Below, piece after piece: positions 1-6,938 of a stretch of 13,203 nt of DNA. Position 1 is the first letter of the stretch; the number at the start of each line of letters is the position of its first letter. The position numbers and the translations under genes are program-made. The stretch comes from Agaricicola taiwanensis_A (GTDB taxonomy: Bacteria > Pseudomonadota > Alphaproteobacteria > Rhizobiales > Methylopilaceae): positions 1 through 13,203 of the forward strand of contig JBEBSP010000069.1 of NCBI GenBank assembly GCA_040394255.1, given 5' to 3'. Under the pieces are notes generated by a model. The model saw only the letters and a program-made list of their open reading frames with translations, was not told the origin of the DNA and did not search any database.

Positions 1-802
1 TCCCTTCAATTTCTCCTGAAAAGAGAGGGGAGCGGGAAATATTCTGCCGAATCACATCATGGGTGGAACATGTCGTGCGCGTGATGAAGCATGGAATTTG
101 CCTGTTCTGGGACTGCGTCGACAGAGTGGAAAACAGCTCGATGGAGTCGTCGCCATACTGTGGCTCCAGCTGGCCCCAGGCAATTGTCCTGCCATCGAGT
201 CGCGGCGGTGTTCCGGTTTTCAGTCGCCCCAAGGAAAAACCACGTGACAGGAAAACATCAGACAAGCCCTTCGAAGCATTCTCGCCCATGCGGCCAGCTG
301 TGATTTTTTTCTCGCCGATGTGGATCAATCCGTTCAGGAAAGTGCCCGTGGTGATCACCACCGCACCGGCCGCCAGACAGCGCCCGTCGGCCAGTATAAC
401 GCCCCCGGCCACCTGCCGTTCGATGGAAAGGCCGGTAACTTCCCCCTCGATGATCGACAGATTCTCATAGAAACCAAGCTCAACCTGTATGGCCTGCGCA
501 TAAAGGAGTCGATCCATTTGCGCTCGCGGGCCTCTGACCGCGGGTCCCTTGAGAGCATTCAGTACCCGGAACTGGATGCCGCCTAGATCGGCCATGCGGC
601 CCATCAGACCGTCCAGCGCATCGATCTCACGGACAAGATGCCCCTTACCCAAGCCGCCAATAGCGGGGTTGCACGACATGACGCCAATCGCGGCGACTTT
701 CTGGGTAATGAGAGCCGTTCTTGCCCCTCTGCGTGCGGACGCGGCAGCCGCCTCGCAACCGGCATGCCCTCCACCCACGACGATGACATCAAAACCAAGC
801 AT
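1..802 (-). CDS. mnmG: MnmG (GidA), tRNA uridine-5-carboxymethylaminomethyl modification subunit, 3' end cut by window edge
   Basis: FAD-binding partner of MnmE; together they build the 5-(carboxymethyl)aminomethyl group on wobble U34 of certain cytosolic tRNAs. The frame stays open from the start to base 1, giving 267 residues of a family of about 620. Visible motifs are an N-terminal Rossmann FAD loop (GGGHAGCEAA), the MSCNPAIGGLGKGHLVREID block, GPAVRGPRAQ, TTGTFLNGLIHIG and LKTGTPPRLDGR, all classic MnmG signatures. I chose the ATG at 802 because AGGATGAG lies just upstream at good spacing; an in-frame ATG at 811 would add three residues (MSR) but has no separate ribosome site. It follows mnmE by about 29 bases, so the two subunits are probably co-transcribed. 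The missing part contains the rest of the FAD domain and the C-terminal MnmE-binding helices. Identification is certain; only the start and the missing 3' end are open. Confidence 0.96.
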   Translation of the reverse strand, partial: MLGFDVIVVGGGHAGCEAAAASARRGARTALITQKVAAIGVMSCNPAIGGLGKGHLVREIDALDGLMGRMADLGGIQFRVLNALKGPAVRGPRAQMDRLLYAQAIQVELGFYENLSIIEGEVTGLSIERQVAGGVILADGRCLAAGAVVITTGTFLNGLIHIGEKKITAGRMGENASKGLSDVFLSRGFSLGRLKTGTPPRLDGRTIAWGQLEPQYGDDSIELFSTLSTQSQNRQIPCFITRTTCSTHDVIRQNISRSPLFSGEIEG

Positions 803-813
803 ACGGCTCATCC

Positions 814-829
814 TATTTCACATGAAACA
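814..829. promoter_or_regulatory. parS: parS-like ParB binding site between mnmE and mnmG
   Basis: The 16-mer TATTTCACATGAAACA matches the widely conserved bacterial parS TGTTTCACGTGAAACA at 14 of 16 positions; the differences are G to A at position 2 and G to A at position 9. It keeps most of the dyad (TTTCA/TGAAA). It lies in the short mnmE-mnmG gap, about 4.3 kb from the probable origin. In Alphaproteobacteria the mnmG-rsmG-parA-parB block usually follows and parS sites cluster there. It could be a weak site or chance, since the central CG is lost. Confidence 0.55.
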
Positions 830-831
830 CG

Positions 832-2139
832 TCATTTTCCGATGCAGAATCTCGAAAAGACAGCGTCAAGAACATCTTCATTATGAACATGGCCCGCGAT
901 TCTTCCCAACTCCCGGGAGGCAATGCGAATATCTTCGGCAACAAGCTCAAGATCAACGGAATCCAAGGTATTCATCAAAGGCGTCAATGTCGCTTCAAGG
1001 GCCGAGCGATGGCGTTCCCTCGTGATAAGCGAGTCCTGACTGCCTGAAAGCTGCTCCTTTGCCTCCTCGGCCAAGAGCGCCAGCAGTTGATCTATGCCTT
1101 CATCCGTTACGGTAGAGATACAAATATCAGACTTATGTTCCTGATCCGAATCGATATCTGACTTTCCAAGAACTCGCAGGACCCGCGTATCATTGCCCGA
1201 TGGCGGATCTTCGAATGCGACATCGGCCGCGTTCATCCACACAATCAGATCCGCGCTGTCAAGTTGCTGCCGGGCAATGCGAATACCCTCTTGCTCGATC
1301 GGATTTTCGCTGTCTCGAAGCCCGGCGGTATCAACCATGACGACCGGGTATCCATTCAGGTCCAGGGGGACTTCGATGGCGTCACGCGTCGTGCCCGCAT
1401 GAGGAGAAACGATTGCCACCGAACGCCGAGCAATGCGGTTTATCAGCGACGACTTTCCAACATTCGGCGGCCCGGCGACAACCACCGTAAGCCCATGTCT
1501 CAGCCTCTCGCCACGATTCCGGTCATCAAGCGTGATGCGAATATCATTTGTGACGCTCCTCAGAATATCGCGGATCGGTTCCAGAAGGTCCTTGGGAACA
1601 TCGTCTTCATCCATGAAATCGATCTGCGCCTCGGTCAAGGCAAGCGCGTCAATCAGATCTGCCCGCCAGCGTCGCGATCGTTCACCGATCCCACCGTCCA
1701 GGCCTCTCAAGGCCTGCCTTTTCTGCGTCGCTGTTTCGGCGTCGATCAGATCAGCCAATGCCTCGGCTTCAGCCAGGTCGATCTTGCCATTCAGGAAGGC
1801 GCGTCGGGTGAATTCACCGGCCTCCGCGGGACGAAGACCGGGCAGTTCCGTCAAAACACCCAGAACACCCGAGATAACCGCCCGGCCGCCATGGAGATGC
1901 AGTTCGACGACATCCTCTCCCGTGAAACTGGCCGGCGCCGAGAATCGGATGACGAGAGCCCGGTCGAGAATCTCACCGGTTGTGGGGTCCTTCAGCAAAG
2001 CCACCGCGGCTTGCCGGGCCAGCGGCAGCGAACCGGCAAGCTTGAGCAAGACATCGTGGGCAAGGGGACCTGAAACCCGCACCACGGCGACACCGGCCTT
2101 CATCAGGCCGGAAGCAAGGGCAAAGACTGTATCGTCCAA
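832..2139 (-). CDS. mnmE: MnmE (TrmE/ThdF), tRNA modification GTPase
   Basis: GTPase subunit that works with MnmG on wobble uridine modification. At 435 residues it is close to the family's usual 440-455. The N-terminal formyl-tetrahydrofolate-binding domain covers about residues 1-120, including SFTGEDVVELHLHGG and the AEAGEFTRRAFLNGKIDLAEAE block. A helical domain with an embedded G domain follows: G1 GPPNVGKS (223-230), G2 GTTRD (249-253) and G3 DTAG (270-273). The protein ends in the invariant FCIGK, whose cysteine is required for modification. The G4 position, normally NKxD, reads GKSD (325-328), which is unusual. The start is a TTG at 2139: the frame has a stop a few codons upstream and starting at the next ATG would delete the first strand of the folate domain. 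The ribosome site (GGGA about 11 bases upstream) is weak. It lies 53 bases after rho and 29 bases before mnmG. Confidence 0.96.
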   Translation of the reverse strand: MDDTVFALASGLMKAGVAVVRVSGPLAHDVLLKLAGSLPLARQAAVALLKDPTTGEILDRALVIRFSAPASFTGEDVVELHLHGGRAVISGVLGVLTELPGLRPAEAGEFTRRAFLNGKIDLAEAEALADLIDAETATQKRQALRGLDGGIGERSRRWRADLIDALALTEAQIDFMDEDDVPKDLLEPIRDILRSVTNDIRITLDDRNRGERLRHGLTVVVAGPPNVGKSSLINRIARRSVAIVSPHAGTTRDAIEVPLDLNGYPVVMVDTAGLRDSENPIEQEGIRIARQQLDSADLIVWMNAADVAFEDPPSGNDTRVLRVLGKSDIDSDQEHKSDICISTVTDEGIDQLLALLAEEAKEQLSGSQDSLITRERHRSALEATLTPLMNTLDSVDLELVAEDIRIASRELGRIAGHVHNEDVLDAVFSRFCIGK

Positions 2140-2192
2140 TGTTATAAATTCCCGATAAGAAATTTATCACATGAATAGGAACAGTAGAAATA
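2140..2192. other. A+T-rich spacer with overlapping dyads between rho and mnmE
   Basis: This 53-base gap is strongly A+T-rich. It holds a perfect 7-bp dyad, ATAAATT (2144-2150) with AATTTAT (2161-2167). Overlapping it on the minus strand is GATAA-atttc-TTATC. The dyads end only a few bases before the TTG start of mnmE. They could be a weak mnmE promoter or a structure at the ribosome site. No terminator T-tract is visible after rho, so read-through from rho is plausible. Confidence 0.35.
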
Positions 2193-3458
<1,266 letters not shown>

Positions 3459-3670
3459 ACGGGGAAAGTTCCAGAAGATGAAGCGAGATCGTTTCCGATC
3501 ACTATGGTGGTGCTGTGGGAGATTCGCGGACCATGGTCCGAGCCAACCAGTCGGAAGACCCTGGCTCTCTAACATCATCGGTGTATGCCGACGATGATCC
3601 TTATCCGCGTTTCGGAAGCCATCGACTCTTACGCGCTTCAAGTCCATTCGGCAAGGGGCAAACCTGATGA
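3459..3670 (-). promoter_or_regulatory. Structured 5' leader of rho
   Basis: This 212-base gap between hemJ and rho carries four consecutive dyads. In transcript order on the minus strand they are: ATCATCG/CGATGAT (3598-3592 with 3580-3574, 11-base loop); GAGCCA/TGGCTC (3567-3562 with 3545-3540); the 14-base palindrome CGGACCATGGTCCG (3540-3527); and GATCG-GAAA-CGATC (3500-3487), a hairpin with a GNRA-type tetraloop about 30 bases before the rho ATG. None is followed by a T-tract, so they are not obvious intrinsic terminators. Rho mRNA leaders are known sites of autoregulation in other bacteria; a regulatory role here is inference. Confidence 0.4.
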
Positions 3671-4093
3671 TCAGATCGGCTTTACGACCACGAGGATGAT
3701 GATCACGATCAATGCCAGGGTCGGAACCTCATTGGCGACACGGTAATAGGTCGGCGTTCTCCGGTTCTGATCGGTGGCAAAAACGCCAACGGTACGGGCA
3801 AGCCAGCCGTGATAGGCTGACAGGCCCACGACAAGCAGGAACTTGGCGTGAAACCAGCCTTCGTTCCAGGCCGCTGACATGTACATGAGGGTGAGGCCTA
3901 ACACCCAGGTGGCGATCATGGCTGGTCTTGCGATAGCCTTCAGGAGCCTCCGCTCCATGATCTTGAAGGTCTCCGACGTCTCACCGCCAACCGCGGCAGA
4001 CGCGTGATAAACGAACAGACGTGGCAGATAGAGCAGAGCCGCCATCCAGGCGATCACCGAGATGATATGGAATGCTTTGATCCAGACATACAT
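3671..4093 (-). CDS. hemJ: HemJ, protoporphyrinogen IX oxidase (membrane)
   Basis: Converts protoporphyrinogen IX to protoporphyrin IX, the penultimate step of haem synthesis, in the inner membrane; this is the main type in Alphaproteobacteria. The 140-residue product is the normal length. It opens with the family signature YVWIKAFHIISVIAWMA, with conserved His at residue 9, followed by LLYLPRLFVYH. Four hydrophobic segments are visible, at about 6-27, 57-74, 83-103 and 121-139. The conserved GWFHAKFLLV carries Lys84, and NEVPTLALI opens the last helix. It starts three bases after the hemE stop, with GGAG eight bases before its ATG inside the end of hemE, so hemE and hemJ are clearly one transcription unit of successive pathway enzymes. 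Function is assigned from family resemblance. Confidence 0.95.
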   Translation of the reverse strand: MYVWIKAFHIISVIAWMAALLYLPRLFVYHASAAVGGETSETFKIMERRLLKAIARPAMIATWVLGLTLMYMSAAWNEGWFHAKFLLVVGLSAYHGWLARTVGVFATDQNRRTPTYYRVANEVPTLALIVIIILVVVKPI

Positions 4094-4096
4094 CCG

Positions 4097-5119
4097 TCAA
4101 TCTCCGCGAATACGCCTCACCGCCTGTTCGACATGTTCAATTGGCGTATCCGGACGGATACCATGCCCCAGATTGAAGATATGAGGTCCGCCGCTCATCG
4201 CGGATAATACATGGGCGATGGCATCATCAAGCGTGCGGCCCCCGGCAATGAGTGCCAGCGGATCGAGATTTCCCTGAAGTGGCACCGTCTTACCGAGAAG
4301 CGATCGCACCGCCACGGGGTCTTCGGCCGTATCGATGCCGATCGCATCGGCCCCAAGCTCGGAAAGAATCGATGTTTTGGAACCTGCCCCGCGCGGAAAG
4401 GCAATTACGGGAACAAGCGGATGACGAGCCTTGACGCCCTTCATTATCGCTTTCACCGGTTCGATGCACCATCGCGAGAACAAAGCCGGGCTGAGCTCTC
4501 CCGCCCAGCTGTCGAAAATCTGCACCGCCTCGGCGCCTGCATCAATCTGGTGGCACAGATAGTCGACCGATGCGGAAACCAGACGATCGATCAGCTTCGC
4601 AAAACCATCGGGATCACGAAGCGCCCATAACAACGCAGCCGATCGATCCTTTCCTCCGCTGACCATATAGGTCGCCACGGTCCAGGGAGCACCACAGAAG
4701 CCGATTAACGCCACATCGGCAGGTAGCCTCTCGCGAACCAGCTTGACGGTCTCGTAGACCCTTCCTACGCGATCCTGATCGAGACCGTTTCTCAGCCTTG
4801 AAAGATCACCGACATTTGCGATGGGCGTCAGCCTTGGCCCTTCGTTTTCAACGAAAGACAAATCCTGACCAAGCGCATGCGGTACGAGGAGGATATCTGC
4901 GAACAAAATTGCCGCATCGAAATGAAACCGCTCGATAGGTTGAAGCGTTACCTCGGCTGCCAGTTCAGGATTGTAGCAAAGATTCAGGAATGATCCTGCC
5001 TGGGCACGAATGGAGCGATATTCTGGAAGATAGCGTCCGGCCTGCCTCATGAACCATACCGGTGGACGTTTCAGAGTGGCTCCGCCGAGCACGGCGAGAA
5101 GAGGCTTTTCAGCGATCAC
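4097..5119 (-). CDS. hemE: HemE, uroporphyrinogen decarboxylase
   Basis: Cytoplasmic enzyme that removes four acetate carboxyls from uroporphyrinogen III to give coproporphyrinogen III. From the chosen start the product is 340 residues, normal for the family. Motifs are RPPVWFMRQAGRYLPEYR near the N terminus (residues 18-35, the substrate-binding signature), ILFADILLVPHALG (containing the conserved Asp), GFCGAPWTVATYMVSGG, IFDSWAGELSP, QGNLDPLAL and the C-terminal FNLGHGIRPDTP. I start at GTG 5119 because AAGGGAG sits just upstream and homologues begin shortly before the RPPxWFMRQAGRY block. A longer frame to 5215 adds 32 residues (beginning MACGQRMNDAK) with no family resemblance, read out of the A+T-rich origin DNA. 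A CtrA box lies about 20 bases upstream of the start, so expression may be cell-cycle linked as reported for Caulobacter hemE. Confidence 0.95.
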   Translation of the reverse strand: MIAEKPLLAVLGGATLKRPPVWFMRQAGRYLPEYRSIRAQAGSFLNLCYNPELAAEVTLQPIERFHFDAAILFADILLVPHALGQDLSFVENEGPRLTPIANVGDLSRLRNGLDQDRVGRVYETVKLVRERLPADVALIGFCGAPWTVATYMVSGGKDRSAALLWALRDPDGFAKLIDRLVSASVDYLCHQIDAGAEAVQIFDSWAGELSPALFSRWCIEPVKAIMKGVKARHPLVPVIAFPRGAGSKTSILSELGADAIGIDTAEDPVAVRSLLGKTVPLQGNLDPLALIAGGRTLDDAIAHVLSAMSGGPHIFNLGHGIRPDTPIEHVEQAVRRIRGD

Positions 5120-5129
5120 GGTCGCTCCC

Positions 5130-5175
5130 TTAAATAAAGTTAAGAAAGTCTTAATTGGGTTTCTTATTCTGTTAG
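5130..5175. other. A+T-rich candidate DNA unwinding element
   Basis: 35 of these 46 bases are A or T, against roughly 50-60% G+C around them. It lies at the hemE side of the presumed origin and overlaps the CtrA box. A duplex-unwinding role is inferred from composition and position only. Confidence 0.45.
5140..5154. promoter_or_regulatory. CtrA box (TTAA-N7-TTAA)
   Basis: TTAA-GAAAGTC-TTAA is a perfect match to the CtrA recognition sequence and is itself an imperfect palindrome (TTAAGA/TCTTAA). Another TTAA lies six bases before it (5130-5133), one base short of the ideal spacing, so three TTAA half-sites are stacked in 25 bases. In Caulobacter, CtrA bound at such sites represses origin firing and hemE-side transcription. 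Here the site is about 20 bases upstream of the hemE GTG. Confidence 0.7.
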
Positions 5176-5200
5176 GTAGTGGCTTAGCGTCATTCATCCG

Positions 5201-5209
5201 CTGTCCACA
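5201..5209 (+). promoter_or_regulatory. DnaA-box-like 9-mer (7/9)
   Basis: CTGTCCACA matches TTATCCACA at seven of nine positions and keeps the CCACA end. Weak on its own; listed because it lies in the presumed origin. Two other 7/9 matches on the minus strand are TTATCCAAG (5254-5262) and GTTTCCACA (5298-5306). A plus-strand TGATCCATT (5379-5387) matches seven of nine bases of the Caulobacter G-box TGATCCACA. Confidence 0.35.
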
Positions 5210-5434
5210 AGCCATCCAGTGTTAATCGGCCATCCTGAGCATCCATTCCCTGCCTTGGATAACCGGCAACCGGCCTTGATTCATCAAATATTAGCCATGT
5301 GGAAACAACCGTGCTCTGCTTGGAATCTCGAATGAGCAGACGATTCCGCTCTTAATCGATCCTCAGGTGCATTTCTGTTGATCCATTAGGCTGCAAAAGC
5401 CAAAGTGGCCGCGGCTCCCGCTTCCGGTGTCATC

Positions 5435-5443
5435 TTATCCACT
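5435..5443 (+). promoter_or_regulatory. DnaA box (8/9)
   Basis: TTATCCACT differs from the consensus TTATCCACA only at the last base. It is the best DnaA box in the gap and lies 29 bases before the ppsR ATG, at the opposite end of the origin from the A+T-rich segment. Confidence 0.6.
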
Positions 5444-5472
5444 CCCATCAACACCTCTGTCCCGCGTGTTTC

Positions 5473-6315
5473 ATGACCGATGGTCCAAGCTATTTTCACT
5501 TTCACCTCGTGTCTGATGCAACGGGCGAGACGCTTCTCACCGTAGGGCGCGCAGCTGCTGCCCAATATGAAACGGTGTCCGCCATCGAGCATGTCTATCC
5601 GCTGGTGCGCTCATCACAGCAGCTTGATCGCGTGATTGCGGCGATAGAGGCATCCCCGGGCATTGTGCTCTACACCTTGGTGGACAAGGAATTGGTCGAC
5701 CGTCTTGAAGACCGCTGCCGTGACCTTGGATGCCCGACATTGTCGGTTTTGACGCCCGTTCACATGCTGCTTCATTCTTACCTTGGCGCTGAAAGCACAC
5801 ACCGTCCAGGCGCACAGCACGTCTTGAACGCCGAGTATTTCAAGCGCATCGATGCCATGAACTTCACGATGCTGCACGATGACGGCCAGCATCTGGATAC
5901 GGTGCATGAGGCGGATGTGGTTTTGATCGGCATCAGCCGCACATCGAAGACGCCGACCAGCATCTATCTGGCCAATCGCGGGATCAAGACAGCCAATATC
6001 CCACTTGTCCCTAATGTGCCGGTTCCCGATCAGCTCGAGCATCTGGAAGGGCCGCTTGTCGTTGGTTTGATAGCCAGCCCTCAGAGGATCGTGCAACTGC
6101 GGCAGAACAGACTGCTTGCGCTTGCAGGCGATACCCTCGACGGCTCCTATGTCGATGAGGAGCAGATCGGGGAGGAAATCGCCTTCTCGCGGAAATTATG
6201 CGGCCGCCACAACTGGCAGATCATCGATGTGACACGGCGTTCCATAGAGGAAACCGCTGCCGCCATCGTGCGGCTGTATGAAGATGCGCGACTGAAAAGG
6301 ATTGCAAGATCGTGA
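5473..6315 (+). CDS. ppsR: PpsR family kinase/pyrophosphorylase (DUF299), PEP synthase or PPDK regulator
   Basis: Bifunctional ADP-dependent kinase and phosphate-dependent pyrophosphorylase that switches phosphoenolpyruvate synthase or pyruvate phosphate dikinase off and on. The 280-residue product has normal length. It opens with FHFHLVSDATGET (residues 8-20), the family's N-terminal signature. The nucleotide loop GISRTSKTPTS (153-163) is followed by IYLANRGIKTANIPLVP, and a later block starts LIASPQRI. The ATG at 5473 puts the signature where homologues have it; there is no clear ribosome site upstream. It is the orthologue of the gene that borders the origin in Caulobacter and Rickettsia (RP001). 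The maf start overlaps its stop by four bases (GTGA), opening the ppsR-maf-aroE-coaE-dnaQ operon. Which target enzyme it controls cannot be told from this window. Confidence 0.92.
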   Translation: MTDGPSYFHFHLVSDATGETLLTVGRAAAAQYETVSAIEHVYPLVRSSQQLDRVIAAIEASPGIVLYTLVDKELVDRLEDRCRDLGCPTLSVLTPVHMLLHSYLGAESTHRPGAQHVLNAEYFKRIDAMNFTMLHDDGQHLDTVHEADVVLIGISRTSKTPTSIYLANRGIKTANIPLVPNVPVPDQLEHLEGPLVVGLIASPQRIVQLRQNRLLALAGDTLDGSYVDEEQIGEEIAFSRKLCGRHNWQIIDVTRRSIEETAAAIVRLYEDARLKRIARS

Positions 6316-6938
6316 GTGGGCTACACCCCTTCTGGCGTGCGGTGGACCCGCTGCTTCTGGCTTCTTCGAGCCCGGCCCGCGCCCGCATGCTTGTATCCGT
6401 GGGCCTGCCGATTGAAACGGATCCCGCGGATGTGGATGAGCGCGCGCTCGAAGCCGAGCTCATGGTGCGCGGGGCGACCGCACCCACCGTCGCCCTGGGT
6501 CTTGCGAGGGCCAAAGCGCGGACCGTCAGCCTCAGGCGATCAGGGCGGCTCGTGCTGGGAGCCGATCAGGTGCTTGCGCTGGGTGATGAACGTTTCGCCA
6601 AGGCGCCGGATCAATCCGTCGCTCGCGCCAACCTCAGGCGCCTGGCTGGCAAGCCCCATGCCCTGCATTCGGCGTTTGCTATCGCACAGGACGGAAATTT
6701 CCTTGCGGACGGCGTCGAGACGGCAAGTCTGACGATGCGGGAAGCCAGTGACGACTTCATCGACCGCTATCTGGATGTGGTCGGCGCCTCGGCCACGGCC
6801 ACAGTCGGAGGCTATCAGCTCGAGGGCATCGGTGCGCAGCTGTTCGACAGCGTCGAGGGCGATTATTTCACCGTGCTGGGTCTGCCGCTGTTGCGGGTTC
6901 TGACGGAACTCCGCCGCCTTGGAGTGCTCGCCGGATGA
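6312..6938 (+). CDS. maf: Maf-like nucleoside triphosphate pyrophosphatase
   Basis: Maf proteins hydrolyse non-canonical or modified nucleoside triphosphates to monophosphates, a housecleaning role, and have been linked to septation. The 208-residue protein has the family layout: LLLASSSPARARML (14-27) for the usual ASxSPRR phosphate-binding segment; GADQVLALGDERFAKAPD (83-100) with the catalytic-region Asp85; LAGKPHALHSAF (from 111); and GGYQLEG late in the protein. The GADQ form and the lack of the dTTP-type pattern recall the alphaproteobacterial aroE-linked Maf paralogues, so the exact nucleotide preference is not assigned. The start is GTG 6312, overlapping the ppsR stop (GTGA). Its own stop overlaps the aroE ATG by four bases (ATGA), so translational coupling on both sides is likely. 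Confidence 0.92.
   Translation: MSGLHPFWRAVDPLLLASSSPARARMLVSVGLPIETDPADVDERALEAELMVRGATAPTVALGLARAKARTVSLRRSGRLVLGADQVLALGDERFAKAPDQSVARANLRRLAGKPHALHSAFAIAQDGNFLADGVETASLTMREASDDFIDRYLDVVGASATATVGGYQLEGIGAQLFDSVEGDYFTVLGLPLLRVLTELRRLGVLAG

Larger units (their letters stand above)
5120..5472. other. oriC: Probable chromosomal replication origin (oriC) between hemE and ppsR
   Basis: This 353-base non-coding gap lies exactly where the origins of Caulobacter crescentus and Rickettsia are placed, between hemE and the RP001 homologue, which belongs to the PpsR/DUF299 family. It contains a 76% A+T stretch (5130-5175), a perfect CtrA box, DnaA-box-like 9-mers (best 8/9 at 5435-5443) and three GANTC methylation sites (5278-5282, 5323-5327, 5342-5346) within 69 bases. 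hemE, hemJ, rho, mnmE and mnmG are transcribed leftward and ppsR through dnaQ rightward, as expected for genes leaving an origin. Sampled 60-base lines give C 24 versus G 13 on the left (from 1681) and G 21 versus C 16 on the right (from 7321), consistent with a skew flip. The region also contains the hemE and ppsR promoters, which I cannot pinpoint. No small gene is credible here. Confidence 0.8.

Noticed and set aside
1914..1929. Right-half parS similarity (CGTGAAACT) inside mnmE
   Set aside because: About 11 of 16 positions match, with the left half poor; expected by chance in coding sequence.
1264..2158. Long plus-strand open frames (269 and 241 codons) opposite mnmE
   Set aside because: They are antisense to a fully conserved GTPase, overlap one another in different frames and have no recognisable domain.
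3574..3598. Stem ATCATCG/CGATGAT as an intrinsic terminator of hemJ
   Set aside because: It lies more than 70 bases past the hemJ stop and has no T-tract; better read as part of the rho leader.
5278..5293. IHF-like site (catcaaatattag) in the origin gap
   Set aside because: Two mismatches to WATCAANNNNTTR; too weak to list without binding data, although IHF sites occur in the Caulobacter origin.
5467..5482. TGTTTCATGACC at the ppsR start as a third parS site
   Set aside because: Only the left half (TGTTTCA) matches; the right half has no TGAAACA.
5386..5592. 68-codon minus-strand open frame across the origin gap and the start of ppsR
   Set aside because: No family resemblance, lies antisense to the conserved N-terminal signature of ppsR, and covers the best DnaA box; a shadow frame.
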